A stretch of 64,000 nt of DNA from Eudorina sp. 2006-703-Eu-15 (taxonomy: Eukaryota; Chlorophyta; Chlorophyceae; Chlamydomonadales; Volvocaceae), in the NCBI GenBank assembly GCA_003117195.1, contig BDSI01000062.1:289726-353725 (forward strand), given 5' to 3'. The position numbers and the translations under genes are program-made. Position 1 is the first letter of the stretch; the number at the start of each line of letters is the position of its first letter. This document shows positions 13,001-26,251 of this stretch, piece by piece. Under the pieces are notes generated by a model that did no database searches, had not been told where the DNA came from, and saw only the letters and a program-made list of their open reading frames with translations.

Positions 13001-13870
13001 GTTGGCGTCTTCTAACCGGCGGGCGGGCAGGCAAGCAGGGTTCCTCCATCCCAAGGAAGGCATGCAGGCAGGACTGGGCAGGATGAGTTAGTTGCCCTGC
13101 CAACCTGTGGCCAAGTCCCCTGGAGGTCTGTGCGCTGTGAAGCCCCGGTACGGGACACGTGTTGGGAGTCCAACAGGTGGTGGACACAGGCCGATGGGTC
13201 GGTGGGTCTTGCTGAGACACGGGACGCACAAGGGCTTCTGGCTTTTCCCTGACGTGCGTTGTATCTATCCCGTCGTGTGTTGTAATGAAGTAAATGAGGT
13301 GCATGTGATGTGATGTGTTGCTGTGGTCGTCCGCTCGCGTTAGGGCAACTTGATCGGGGTACCGGACGTACCGTACGACACCCAAAGTACCGGGGTGTGT
13401 GTGTGGTCTCCTTTCCGGTAGCAAACCCCCAACCCGCATTCGACACATCCGAGGGCTGTCGGATTTGATGTCGTACCGCACACACGGCCAGAGCGGGCGG
13501 GTTTTACTTGCTCAAGACATCAAGAGCAACCACGCAAGGGTGTGCGCACCTTCCGTGACAAAAAGCGCAATCCTGTGAAAGTGTGCACACCAGGAGGCCG
13601 GTGCCTTGCCTCGCTGTAATCGAATTTGCTTATTGCACCAGGTCACCAGAAACCGCCGTTCGCCAAGTCCTGTATTTTTATGTTGCTAGAGGAACAGCTC
13701 ACCCCGGGTGCATGACACGCTGAGGGCACACACCAGATGACCACCCGAGAGAGAACATACTGCATCGCCGCGCTGGGCTTGCTGCGGAAAATAGGAATTT
13801 GGCGAGGCCAGACCAGACATCACTGAATGATGCGGTACCAGCAGGGGTACTGCCGCCCGGCCGCCAGCCG
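10029..13870. other. Intergenic region between convergent genes
   Basis: This lies between the stop of the membrane-protein gene (+) and the stop of OFD1 (-), so both 3' UTRs fall here. No TGTAA lies close to either stop: the nearest are about 13280 on + and about 10771 on -. UTR ends are therefore unclear. I see no protein family signature, tRNA or rRNA. The longest open frame (11355-12020, -) is Arg/Ser/Pro-rich and unconvincing. Confidence 0.55.
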
Positions 13871-16800
13871 CTAGAACACGCTCCCCGCCGAGAACTCCGC
13901 CGCGAAGGCGCCGTAGCCGCCGTCGTCGCCGCCCGGCGCCTCCACCCCGTCGTCGTCGTCGTCGTTGAGGCCCGGCAGCTCGTAGCCCTCCAGGGAGGAA
14001 GGGATGTCGTCCAGCGTCTGCGGCGGCGGCGGGTGGAGTGGAGCGGGTCGTGGAATGTGCGGATTCCCCGGGACGCCTCTCCCGCCCCGCGTGGACCCAC
14101 ATCACGAAGCTCCACCGTGAAGCATACTGGAATACTGCTGTGCGGCGTCTCGGGACATGTCGGGACATGTCATTGTCATGGATCATCATTCATCAAGCGT
14201 CGCGGAGCATTCAGGCGCAGAACGCACACCGAGTGGTGCACATGGGCCTGCCTGGGACGAGATAGAATCCAGATTGAGATACCGTAGAACCGTACCCGGT
14301 CGCCGTGGACCCCGTCGCCGTAAACCCCGTCGCCGTACACCCTGTCGCCGTACCCACCATGGCGGTGCTGAGCGCCTTGGCGCTGGTCCCCCCCAGGTGC
14401 GGCACCTCCACACTGAGGGCGCTGGCCTCCGACCGGGCGAAGGAGGTGCCGCGTGTCAGCTCTGCGAGGGCCACCGACCGGGGGGTTGTCCAATCGGGGT
14501 TGTTGAACCGGGGTTGTTGAACCGGGGTTGAACCGGGATTGAACGGATTTCACTTGAACGAATACCACTGACGGGTATTGCCGCTGGCCGCCCAACGAGT
14601 AAGCACCAGACGATAATCCAGCAGCCCCGTTTGACCGCCCCGCCAGGCATACATGTTTAGGATGTTGTACGGTACGGTACGGCACTGCACAGTTTGAACG
14701 GGGCTGTCCGCCACCTTTGGGTCGATGGAGGTCAATGCACCAGCCCGCCACACGGCAATGCATGACCGCGTATGTATGGCACCGCATTGGGGTATGAGCG
14801 GATGCCAGCAGCAATCACGGAGTCGTGGAAGCGGTCAGAAGTCAGCAGCGGACAGGACGCGAGGGCGCGGCAGTGAAGCACCCGGACCATCCATCTCCTG
14901 AGGATGCTTCGCCACCACACTTGGACCACGCCAGTAACTAAAACACACGCACACCGTTTCGGGCTTGCCCAACTTTGTCCTCCACACCCTACAACCCACA
15001 CCCAACATCCCCTCCCGGACTTGCCTTCCCCTTCATCCCCCCACACCACCACCACCCCACCGAGAGACACTCGCACCTCGTCGGTTCGTGCTGCTCTGCC
15101 GGGACAGGTGCCCCCCGCCGCCGCCCTCGAAGCTCGGCCCACGGCCGCCCGTGGCCCGCCGCTGCATCGTCGACAGCTCCGGAGCCACGGTGTCGTACGC
15201 CTCGCCCGCCACGATCTCGCTGCTGCTGTCCTCCGGGTGCGGCGCCGGGCCCCCCCTTGCAGCGGTCCCGGGACTGCTGGCCTCAAAGCTGACGCCGCCC
15301 GGGCCGCCGCCGGTGCCGAAGTAGTGACCGTCGCCGCTGCCGGAGTTGCGAGCTGTGTAGCGGCTGGACTGCGAGGTGTAGGATGTCCGGCGCTGCAGGG
15401 AGGGTTGCTGCTGCAGCTGCGGCTGCTGCGGCTGCTGCTGGGCGGCCATGGCGCGCTCGCGTTGCTCCTGCGCGTGTCGGTGAAGGGTTAAATTAAAAAA
15501 AGAAATAAACCCGAAGAACGAACCCGGGCACCCGGGCATGGGGGTGCGGGGGTTGGGGCGGCAGAAGGGGGGTACAGGAAGTTGTCAGACATATTGAAGC
15601 TGCGCAGCTGCTGGGGCCAATGTGGTGGTCAGACAGTGAGTCGGCGCATCGCTACTGGTCCGACGAGTTGGCGGTAAAGAAGGGCACTGTCCTATGCTCC
15701 TATCCCCGACGCGTCCGCAAGAGCCGAGCACACACAGCAGACACACACCTCGCTCAACACAGCAGACACACACACACACACAGCTGGAATCCTTGTTTCT
15801 CACGGCTCTGTCCTCTTAAAAACACACACACACACACACGCCCCCCATTGGTCTCTGAAATGGTTGGTTGGGTTACTTGATTCTTAATGATGTTGAAGAA
15901 GGCCCCCGCGGGTCATCGGTGACAGCCGCAGCCTCCTCACCACACAAACACACGAAGCTGCGCCAGCTCGGCGCACCGGACAGGCCACACACGAGTGCAC
16001 CGAAGCACACCCCGCACCCACTCTACCAGGGAACCATCCCGTTCCTGAGGACCAGCTATAAGCTAGGGATGTAGCACGCTCAGGGGCAGTTAGCCCCCAG
16101 GGCGGCCTCTATTAGCGAACCACCGCCACGGTCAAGACCGGCTCCCGTCTTTGCTTTGCTGAACACGCCCCAGACACACACACACCCCTCGCAGGTTCTA
16201 TGGTAAGTATATTGCCACCTGGGATCGGGCGGGCGGGCGGGTTGCAATTCTAAACACACACCCCTGGCGGCTTGATGGGTCTGGTTTTTCTTTTCTGTTG
16301 AACCCAAGACACACATACCTGGAGCATCCGCATCTTGGCCATCATCACGTTCTGCACGTCATCCAACGGCGGCGGCGGCGCCAGCTCTTCCGACGCGGAC
16401 GACTCGGGCGGCGGCGCCGCTGCTGCGGCGCCGCCGGGGCCCTTTGGCGTGAAGCCGCTAACGATCACGAGACCCGGGATGGTGGGTTTCGGAGCTGGCG
16501 GCGGCGCCGCCTCCGCGGCCGGGAGGGGCCCGGGCGCCGCCACGGCCGGGGACTTAAGGTCCGATGTGATGATCAGGCCTGGAGGAGGCAGCACCACCGG
16601 CGGCGCGGCCACGGCAGGGGCTGGCTCGTTGTAGCCAAAGCCGCCGACCTGGCCCTGGTACGGCACCGCTTGCGGTGGCGGCGGCGGTGGCATCGCGGGC
16701 TGCTGCTGCGGCGGCGGCGGCGCAAAGCCAATGCCCGCGGCGGTTCCTGCCGCGGGCATGTACGGTGTGTACTGCTTCGTTTGGCGTGGCTGCGAGTTTG

Positions 16801-19800
16801 AAGACGCCCGCGAGTGGTCTTCCGAAGACTCGGCCGTCGAGGTCCCTGCTCCAGCTCCCGCTGCGCTTGCGGCGGCGGCGGCACCCGCCGGCCCCACGAA
16901 AGCCGTTCCGACAGCTGCCGTCGAACCGGGCCCCCTGGTCCCGCCGGCGGCCGATCCGGCGCGTGAACCGGGGAGGTCGTAATCTGCAAGATCGGCCCGT
17001 TGCTGTTGGTGCTCTTGCTGCTGCGGCGGCAGTTGCTGGTGTTGTTGCTGGTATTGTTGCTGTTGTGGGGCGGCCTGGTTGTCTGCGGTCTGTCCCGGGC
17101 CCGTTTGCTGGCGCAGCTGCTGCGTCTGGAACTGCTGCTGTTGCTGCTGCTGCTGTTGGGCGAATTGCATCGCCTGGTCTTGTTGCTGCTGGAGTCTTTG
17201 CTGTTGCTGTTGCTGCTCTTGGAACATTGCCTGCTGCTGGTGCTGGACCTCTTGTTGCTGTTGTTGTTGTTCCTGTCGCTGCTGGGAGGACAACGAAGGT
17301 TTGAAGTAGCGAGAGGCTTGCTGATGGCGGAGGAAGTGCTGCTGCTGGTGCTGTAGTTGCTGAAGCTGCTGCTGCTGCTGTTGCTGGTGGTAGGCGAGCG
17401 CCATCTGCTCTTCCTCCTCCGCTGCCGCTATCGCGTCCGCATCCTGGGCGGTAGCCCCGCCGGGGCCGTACCGCTGCAGCGGCTCCAGCTGCTGCTGCTC
17501 CCCGCCCTGCCCCGTCGTACTGCTGTGCATGACTATCGTCATGTACGGCGGGGGTGAGTTGTCGGCGCCGTACAGGTCCGTCTGCTGCTGCAGATAGGCG
17601 TCGGCGTCGGGCTGGAAGGCCATCCCAACTGGGGAGCCCATGCCGCCGCCGCCGCCCCCAGGCTGTCGGCCGCCATGTCCGGCTACCGCCAGGCTGCGGT
17701 GCCTGACCTCCTGCGGCAAGCCGGGGCGAGCAATGTGACGTGATTCATTCTTAAAAGCCCGGGTGTCAAGCCGGGGTGGCAAGCCGGGACGACAAGTCGG
17801 GACAATGAAGAGGGCGCGCGGGTCATAACACAACGAGGCGCCCACGGACCTGCAGCATGTTCATGCGTTTGCGGAAGGCGTCCTCCTCGCTGGCCACGAT
17901 CTCCTCCTGACGCCGGAGACGATCCAGCCTGTCGAACAGGGAACGGGATGGGGTAGGGTTGGGCAGGGTGGGGCGCGGTGGTGAGATGCGGTGGTGGGAT
18001 GCGGTGGTGAGGTGCGGTGGGAAGGGGGCAACAGGACACGATGCGCGGCATGCGCGCGCCTGGCACTCGATGGATGAAACCGCCAGGCCCGGGTCACCTA
18101 AACGGGGCAAGGAGGCTGGGCCGTCAACGATGACCCGCGGGGTCTACTGTAACATGATTATTATGAACGGTAATCAGCGGCTGGGCACAGATCAGGGTCC
18201 CAAGTAAACCCCGGGGTTAGTTCTGGGCTTGTTTTCCGTTTCATGGTAACGCTTGTGACCCAACCGGGGGTAAGAACGGCGGGCGGTAAGATGCCACGTG
18301 GTGAGGTGGCGAGCCGCAGTGCTAGGGTTGGAATTAGGCTGGCCCCACAGCTGACCCACACCTGGCCCCGCCACACGTCACTACTCTCCCCTGTTGAGAT
18401 GTACACGCGGCGAGGGTCGCCCACCCGGCCCCCACCCGGCCCAGTCCCACAGCTGACCGCTCGTAGGTGACGTCCCGCGGTACGGCAGCGATCGGGAACT
18501 CGACGTTCGACATCGGGGGCGTGCCGCCTACCAGCGAGCCGCCGTGGCTCGACTGGTACGGCCACGATTGCGATTGGTGGTGATGGTGATGGCCGGGGTA
18601 ATGTGCCCCCGGGTGGCCGCCACCACCGCCGCCGCCGCCGCCCGTGGACAGGGTCCCGCCGGGGCCACCACCTAACGCGATACCCAGGCTGAGCGCGGAG
18701 ATGGTCGCGGCGGCGGTGCCCGGAGGAGGTCGGCGGGTCGGGCTAACGGTGATGCTCCGCCGCCCCGGGCTGTCGGCGCCTGTGGCAGGGTCCGGGCAGT
18801 GCCGGGAGCAGCGGCCCTAAGGTTAGTGCCTGACTGAAACGCGCTGGGCGGTCAGGCGGGCGGTGGTGCCTTTTGCGCGCTGACGGGCGAGGCCGGCTAT
18901 AGGTCGGGCGCGCGGCGCTCCGGGGTCTGCTAGGGCTAGGAAGCGGCGACGGAGGGAACGAGGCGGCAGCCAGCGTCATATCATGTTACAGGCGGCTCTC
19001 AAGGGCTAGGGGGATGCATGCGGAGGCATCCACCGGCGCCGGGAAACGGATACAGGCAACAACAACAACAACCATGTGTCAATATGTACGGCACAGTCTC
19101 GTACTGAAAGAAAACAACTCAATTTTGACGTGTTGGGGGAGTCAGGCCACACCCCCTGTTCATACACGCCGGCAGCTTTGGCGCCGTTGGTAACTAGATT
19201 TCCCACGTCAGGGAGGTCGCACGTCCCCAGAAAAATAAATAGCACAGGCTCAAAGCCGGCTTCAACCTGCTCGGTGCATCCAGTGTCTCCGGAAAACAAA
19301 CCTTCCGAGAGCTGTTTTTTAGGCCAGCCACCTCAGCGATATCGAGCAACTTGATTTATGTAAACAAAAGTACGCAGCATTCGACAGCAAAGTCAGTGCA
19401 GCAAAATCTCCTCAGTGGCGCAGACAGCCACGCTGCACTCACCGACAGGAGCTCGCCCCCCACCGCTCGCCCCACCGGCGACCAGCCTCTGCGACCCGAC
19501 TCCTCCACGGCACCTGCGTCCTGCAAGCTCAGCAGCCCCGCACGCCTCCGCGACAAGGTGCGCAACCCGCGCCGCGCCCTCCCCTTTCCCCTGGCATGGG
19601 CACACACACTTCGAAGAAGACAAATTTAACAGCAACAACCCCCCAACCTGCCCGACACGAACCCGGAAGACACATCCGGCGGCACAGTTCCAAACAGTTT
19701 ATGTGATAACAAACATCAACACGTCAAAAGTGCGGCCATTCAACGGGGCGAATCGCCCTTCCACACGCCGGCAGCCTTTCGGTGACGGCCCACGACGCGC

Positions 19801-22800
19801 CCCCACCTGCATCGGTGCCCTTGCGACACACCCTGCTATAGCACCCATCTCTGCCGCGTCATAAATCACGTATTGGCAAGTCACAGAGCCGCGCGCCATT
19901 CCACCAATATTGCATCGTCGCAGCAAACACGAGCCAGCACAGCCTCGCCTGTTTCACGAGGATGCAACGCAGTACCAACCATCCCATCCCGTGAGCCCAA
20001 TCGCCCACCACGAGCCCCATCCGGACCCGACCCGCCCCGTCCGCGCGACCGGCCTAACGACATCAATCACCCGCGACCCGAACCCCAGCCGCTCGACCGG
20101 CCCTCACCCCTGCTCGGCGGCCGCCGCACCGCCGCCGCCAACGTGGTCTGCATCCTCAGCGCCGACAGCTCCTCCTTGGCGCGCGTCAGGGCGCTGCGCA
20201 GCTCCGAAACCTCGCGCTCCTGCTGGAACAGGCGGAACTGGCCCTCCTCCAGGCTGGACAGCGCCGCGTTGCGGGCAGCGACCGCCTGTGGCGCCGCGTG
20301 GGGTCGGGTCGGGTCGAGCCGGGTCGTGTCAGCGCATATGCAGCGACGGACGGGACGTGGCAGGTCGGATGAGGGCCGGGCACAGAAGGGAACTTCCAAT
20401 GTCACATAACAGGGAGGAAGCCAGAGAGAGAGAGAGAACTTCAGATTCCGAGGGTAGGGAAAGAGAGTTATAGGTGCACAGATAGATAGATGGAGAGCAT
20501 GTCATCATGCACGCAAAGTGACTGTGGCAGAAATCATGCATGATGTGTAGCACAGATGGTTCGGCCCGAACGTCGACCAGCTCGCTGTGATACGGTAGGT
20601 TGACCACGGCCCGACGCACAGCAGGGCTGCTCACTACGAAATACGGGGCGGGTCGCTGCAGCCAGATTGCAGCTGAACCCACCAGGCCAGGACCCGGGCA
20701 GGGCAGCAACCACCTGGCTGCGCAACGGCCATCTGCACAACAGCGGTTGGCATGAATCAAGGCCTACAGCGGACCCCACGAGGCCCTCGTCGTACCTCGT
20801 CGAGCAGTGACTCCAGCCGGCCCATCTGCTTCCGCAGCGCCTCCGCGTCCACTCCCAGGGCCGACAGCTTCATCTGCAGCGACGCACGCTCCTGCGGCCA
20901 GCAAAACGCACACACAGAATAGAGTCAGGCTATCCTACGGGCTCTGTTCGGTTCGGTCGTCAAGGACCTCCATCCAGCGCCCCGACATAGCTTAATTCGT
21001 CCTTATAATACACAATTAGTTGGCGAGCCCACCTGCTGCAGCTCGGCGACCAGGGCCGACGCGGCCGCGGCCTCCTCCTTGGCGCGATCCAGCTGGACCA
21101 TGGCGTCGCGGATCTGGGTGCCCGCGTTGCGCGACGCCACCGCCTCAGCCTGCGCGCAAGGAGTCACACAGCCCATATGCCCGGCGGCGCGGTCAAGCAC
21201 AGGGTAGGTTGGCTGTTGGCCAGGGCACGGGGAAGGCTGTTGGCCAGGGCACGGGGGTGAGGGCTGCGGCAGCGACGCACTGCATCCGTGACCGGACACT
21301 GCTTCCCGTGACCCACGGACGGTTCTCCACGGATTGGCCGCGGATACCGTAGCACATTGTGAGACGCGGAGCGGGAAGGGCTTCTAGTGCAGGTAGCCAC
21401 AAACCTTCGCGTCGCCAATGCCAGGCGAAAATTTCCCCCATAGGGTAGGATATAGGGTCAGGGTTCAGGGTCTAGGGTAACGATCCTCTGGCGTCGCCAA
21501 GCCCGCGCTGCGTCGGCGCCCCTTCCCCAGCCGGCCAACGCACATTGAGCATGTTCATGGCGCCGGCTGCGTTCTGCAGCATCGCGTCCGCTCCCTCGGC
21601 GGCCTGCGCGGCGCGCCGGCTCAGCTCCTCGCGCGCCTGGTTCAGCTCCATGGCCAGCTTCTCCGCCTGCCGGTCACACGACAGCGACGGTGCGGGCGGT
21701 CGACAACGACCCACAGCAACCGATCCTCATTGCACACCCCCGTCGCCCACACGGTAACCCGTCATCGTAGCGATCCGATCCGGGCACATCCCGCTGTTGG
21801 CAAACCTATGATCATGACCAGGCATGCCGGCACACCACCAGCCAGCCCCTCACCACCGTGAGGGGCCGTTTCGTTTCCAACCCCTCACCACCCAATCACC
21901 CCGGTTCGTTCTGGCTTCGTGCCTCAAATTGGCCTGGCCCGACCACCAGCCAGCCCGTCGCTCACCTGCAGGCGGCACACCTCCGAGTCAGCGGCGTGCG
22001 CGGCTGCGCGCGCCTCCGCCTCCGCCCGGGCCGTCTCCAGCGCGCGCAGCCGGTCGTCCTTCGCGCGCGCAGCCGCCAGGTCCGCCATGGCTTCGGAGCG
22101 AAGCTCCATGATGCGAGCACGGTCCATCTGCGTGGCCCATCGGGGAAGCGAGGTCAGGCCACCTACAGACCGCGGACCTTCCCTGCCCCGCAGGCAGGAT
22201 GACCCCAGCTCACGTCACGGCCACCATCACATCACACACACACACAACCACGGGTTGGGCGCCACTTGACCCCTCGCATGTCACGCACTCCTGTTCTGCC
22301 TGCTTAAATAACACAACCACGGGTTGCATTTCTAAAAACACACACAACCACCGCCGCCCAAGCCCTGTGCCTTGCGGCGCGGGTTCCCCGAACCCGGCCT
22401 GGGGGTGCCCGGGCTGTCCTCACTTTGCTCCAAACCTCAAACTCACCTCCAGCTGCATGCGCTGCTGCGCCAGGCCGTTCTTCAGCTCCATGTACTCGCG
22501 CTCCACGTCCTGCCGGGCCTCCACCTGCGCCTCCGCCGCCGCCTCCGTCGCGTCCGCCAGCTTCTTCTCCGCGGCCGTCTCGCGAGCCGCGACGGCCCGC
22601 TCGCGCAGCTCCAGGGAGCGCTCCAGCTGCTTCAGCTGCTCCTGTTTGGTGAAGGCAAAGTGCGGGAGGGGAGGCAGCTGAGAGACAGACAAACTCCAGT
22701 CGGACCCGGACGAATGCATTACTCGCTTAAGAACGGAAACGTGGATGACGCCGATCGAGCGCCCACTCGATCGGGGCCTCCATCGCATGATGTCTCGCAT

Positions 22801-25344
22801 GTCAGTCGACGAACCACCACCACGGCGGCCGCCGCCGCCAACCGCCCGCGGCTGCTGCGCGCGCACGGGCTGGAAGCCCGCGGGCACGGCCGCCAGCGCG
22901 GCGGCGCATGCGGAGATTGCTGCCACCACCTACTATGTATCTCGTAGACACATAGTGCGGTATCCCACCTGCCGGGAGTCCTGCTGCTGCTGCACCTCCG
23001 TCTTCTGGTTGCGCAGCCGCTCCTCCTCCCGCAGGATGCGCTGGCGGTACTCATACGCGACGTTCTCCACGTCGCGCTGCGGGAGCGGGAGGGGGAGGGA
23101 GGCCGAGCGGATCGCCGCACGCAGCGGTGCCCAACCGGTGTGGACAGAGCACATGTGAATGCATTTCTCTCAAGTGAGCTGATCAACTCGGCCACCTCAC
23201 ACGGGGCCCTGATCCTAGTAGCGCGCAAGAAAGTCGACGGCGCGAACTTGCTGCCGTGAACGCGCAAGTGGGTCCATCCGCAGCAGCAGCCATGCTGCTT
23301 AGAACCTGTACCACCGTCCAAGATAACACACGGTGCCCGCGCCGTCTCCTCAGGATGCCGAGACAGAGGTCCCCGCCCGACGCCCCGCTCCTCCGCCGCC
23401 ATCCGCAGGTCGACAGGCTCGCCACGGGCCACTCTCCGCCCTAAGCGCCATCGGTCCCTCCCCGTACAAGCTGCCCACCTGCTGCCGCCGCAGCTTGTCC
23501 GTCATCTCCTCCTCGCGCTGCCGCAGCTTAGACAGGCGCTCGCTGTGCAGGCGGTCCAGCTCCAGACGCTCCGCCTCCATGGCCCGCCGCGCTTTGGACG
23601 CCTCGTCAAGCCGCGCTGCCGCCACCTCCATCTCACGGATCCGCTCCACCTGGATGAAGAATACATAAGGACGTCCTTTCTATATGTTACGAAGGGTTCA
23701 CTGATTATGTGTAAGGTTAACGAAGCCCAGCACACGCGTCCAGGCACGAGATGCCTACCGTAGCGTCGCCAGACCGTATCAGAGGGACATGCGCACTCAC
23801 ACCTACTGCCGTAACAGCATCACCGGTAATATGCCGCTATATTCTTCCGATGCAGGGTGGGCCTCGGCGGAGGCGTTGGGTCCCCCAAAGCCATGCTTGT
23901 GGGTGCCGGTGCGCTCCGCTCACCCCAGCGACGCGTCCGCGCTCGCGCCCTCGCAACGCGTCCGCACTCGCGCTCCCACCACCAAGGCCCCACCTCGCCC
24001 TCCACCCCGTCCTGAACCTAGCTGCCCCTCGTTCGTCGCAGCTGCCATGACCGCACCTGTCGGGCCACCTCCGCCGCAGCCTGCTCCTCGATCTCCTGCC
24101 GGTACAGCGCCATACGCTCCTCCACCCCCGCCCCGGGCGCCATCCGGGCCTCCCGCAGCCTCGCTTGGTACTCGTTCTCCAGCTGCATCATGCGGACTTC
24201 CATCTGGTACCTGCCGGCCGATGGAGTATGCGTGGCGCAGGCGAGGCAGCGGAGTCACCGGACTGTTGTTACCGTATCCTTGCAGACTTCATCGCAACTG
24301 CTTCGGGGCTTCGACGCGCGCCCTTGCTGGGTCGGCCGGCCGTCGGCCTCGGATTCGCTGTCTTCATTGGCATTAAGGGTGGTTTTGCTATGACGTGCGC
24401 GCAGGGGGCGTCTGTGTGCAGGCGGGCGGTGCACCAGAGCCTGCAGGGCCTGCCAGGTGATGCCGTTCACCGTCTGGGTGCGGTGCCATGGACACCCCAT
24501 CCTGTGCGCGCTGCCCATGCCCCTTTGACCCTGTTCGCATGCGACCCAGTTGTGCCCCGGGACCTCGTGGCCCACCTGTCTCCACCGACGGTCTGGGTGA
24601 AGGACTCCTTCCCCCTTGCGGCTGCCGCCTCCGAGATGGCGGAGAGCAGGTTGAGGATGACGCAGGAATCCGACCCGGCTAGGCATAGCACCATGTGGAG
24701 GGATGGGGGCGATCATCGTCAGTCGCAAGCATGTTTGAACTGGGTGGTGGCTCCGCGATTAGGGGGTGTCGCCATGTAAATAAGGCCGTATGACCGTTCC
24801 CGGGTCACAAAGCACGGGGTGCGTCCTACCATGTGCTTTGGATTTCATGTAGGACTGGTAGAACGACGTATCACGGTCGACTTTTAGCACATCCAACACC
24901 TCCTCCTCAGTGAGAAGCGGCCGTGAGTCCACCCCGGACTCCTCCTTGAACACAGACAAGGAGTAGTTGTACTGTACGGCAGCCAGGTAGTCTGCAATCA
25001 TGCTGTTCAGGGCGTGGCGCTTCAGCCCCGGCTTATCCCCGGGTGGCGGTCCGAGCTGCACGATTTGCCCTTTCTGAAGCTGAGAGAGCAGTTCCGCTCG
25101 CAGCTTGGACTGCGGGCACAGGCAGTAGCAGCGCGCGCGGACATGGACATGGGACATGCGTGCTGCGAAGCTGATTCTTGCGGACAGCCGAAGAGGACTT
25201 TCATTTTCTCGAAGTTGATCTTACCTTGACCTGTCCAACGACACCCGTTGCCTGCAACTGCGAAAGCATTTTCTTCTTGAACTCCGCCTGGTCCAAGCCC
25301 TCCTTGGCATCAGCAGGCTCTGACATGCTCTTAGATGCTGGCAT
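13871..25344 (-). CDS. OFD1: OFD1-like centriole / basal-body protein (LisH, coiled coil, Gln-rich tail)
   Basis: Nineteen exons on the minus strand: 25225-25344, 24830-25109, 24576-24678, 24057-24210, 23479-23649, 22969-23076, 22447-22641, 21966-22127, 21544-21666, 21033-21149, 20796-20891, 20108-20285, 19443-19520, 18458-18779, 17850-17928, 16319-17710, 15077-15467, 14358-14461, 13871-14017. All phases agree and give 1439 residues. Residues 71-97 (MIADYLAAVQYNYSLSVFKE) are the LisH motif of OFD1. Residues about 150-600 are nearly unbroken coiled coil, as in animal OFD1, which caps distal centrioles and is needed for docking and ciliogenesis. The tail has a His/Gly stretch, a further short coil, about 130 residues rich in Gln, Pro-rich linkers and an acidic end (LNDDDDDGVEAPGG). 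The tail is not known from the family. The join of exons 12-14 is the weakest link, so two genes cannot be excluded. Confidence 0.8.
14287..14355. repeat. 15-bp tandem repeat in the last OFD1 intron
   Basis: Four units of the form gtcgccgtaaaccccc-like sequence (gtcgccgt core) follow each other just downstream of the splice donor at 14357. Confidence 0.8.
15485..15530 (-). repeat. Intron-border repeat, T-rich class, at OFD1 exon 17 acceptor
   Basis: Read on the minus strand, the element runs cgggtttatttcttttttta...aaccc and ends 18 bp before the exon edge at 15467. It lies in sense orientation on the acceptor side. See the finding on exon-facing repeats. Confidence 0.65.
16274..16310 (+). 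repeat. Intron-border repeat, T-rich class, at OFD1 exon 16 donor
   Basis: Read on the plus strand (antisense to OFD1), it runs gggtctggtttttcttttct...gaaccc and ends 9 bp before the exon edge at 16319. Confidence 0.6.
21437..21479. repeat. Degenerate TAGGG repeats in an OFD1 intron
   Basis: Five tagggt/cagggt units occur in about 43 bp. This resembles interstitial telomere-like sequence but is short and imperfect. Confidence 0.6.
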
Positions 25345-26251
25345 GGCTGCAAAATGCGCTGTGTGTGCGCTACTGATGGCTCATGGGACGTCTGTTAGGG
25401 CCAGTCAACTCAGCCGGAAACTCAAAAGGCTGGTCGCTTGCTAGAAGCGTCAGTTCCTGCCACGTGAGATGAAGGAAGTAACCAAGGCTTTCTCCATGAA
25501 ACTTGAGTTGAAACAGGCGTTCGCCGGCTTTGTCACCTTGCTGTTACCAGTGCAAAGTCGAGGTCAGTCATCGATCAGAGCATCCGCCAAGACTATATTT
25601 GAGAGGCTCTACACGTGGTGAAGAAGCTGAGATGAAAGCAAACTCTCCCCTCGCAATGTTACGTTTTGTGCATGGTTGTACGAACATTGACCCATTGGCT
25701 CTGCGCTGCTACCCACAAAAATTGAGGGTACCGAGGAGTATGAATACGCTTGTGAAGAGAATGAAAGTTCGGACAGTATAAGCCCACACGAAGGCGGGCG
25801 CAAGGCCGCCCCTTCCGACTGCCAACTGTGACACAGTTAGCCATGTTCTTGCGCTGCTGGTCGTCAAATTGGGCGTTTAGTGGACATACCAAACCCCATG
25901 ACAATCGACCTTTTCGCCATACAAGCACACCTGGTCGTAAGTTCGCGCCAACCGCCGCACCATTCAACACCCAAGCCAACCTCGTGCGCCACACTAGCGG
26001 AACTTTGCGAGCGCAAACCAAATACACCAGCACTTGCGGGCACAAATACAAAATCATCCCCACGCCTCCAACAACGCGTTTGGTTTCTCCCCGGCCAAAA
26101 GGCCCGCCACCAACCCGTGTTGCCACGCAAGCCAACCTGCGGAACCCAACCTGCACAACACAACACAACACAACCCATGCACGCAACCTACGCCTAGTGG
26201 ATTCCCCTTCCCCTCATCCCGTCTCAGCGCTGCCGCCGCTGCGCGCGGGCC
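25345..26251. other. Spacer between TPR gene 3' end and OFD1 start
   Basis: Both neighbours are on the minus strand. The region should contain the 3' UTR of the TPR gene and the OFD1 promoter and 5' UTR. A run of cacaa units lies near 26155-26178. No coding signal was seen. Confidence 0.6.

Noticed and set aside
18743..18979. ATG at 18979 as the start of a separate Gln-rich gene
   Set aside because: It leaves no room for a promoter or 5' UTR after the TGTAA at 18989-18985, and the single OFD1 model closes in phase without it. It is kept only as an alternative.
21437..21479. Telomere-like TAGGG repeats as a former chromosome end
   Set aside because: There are too few and too irregular units, and they lie inside an intron of OFD1. 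There is no sign of a chromosome fusion point.
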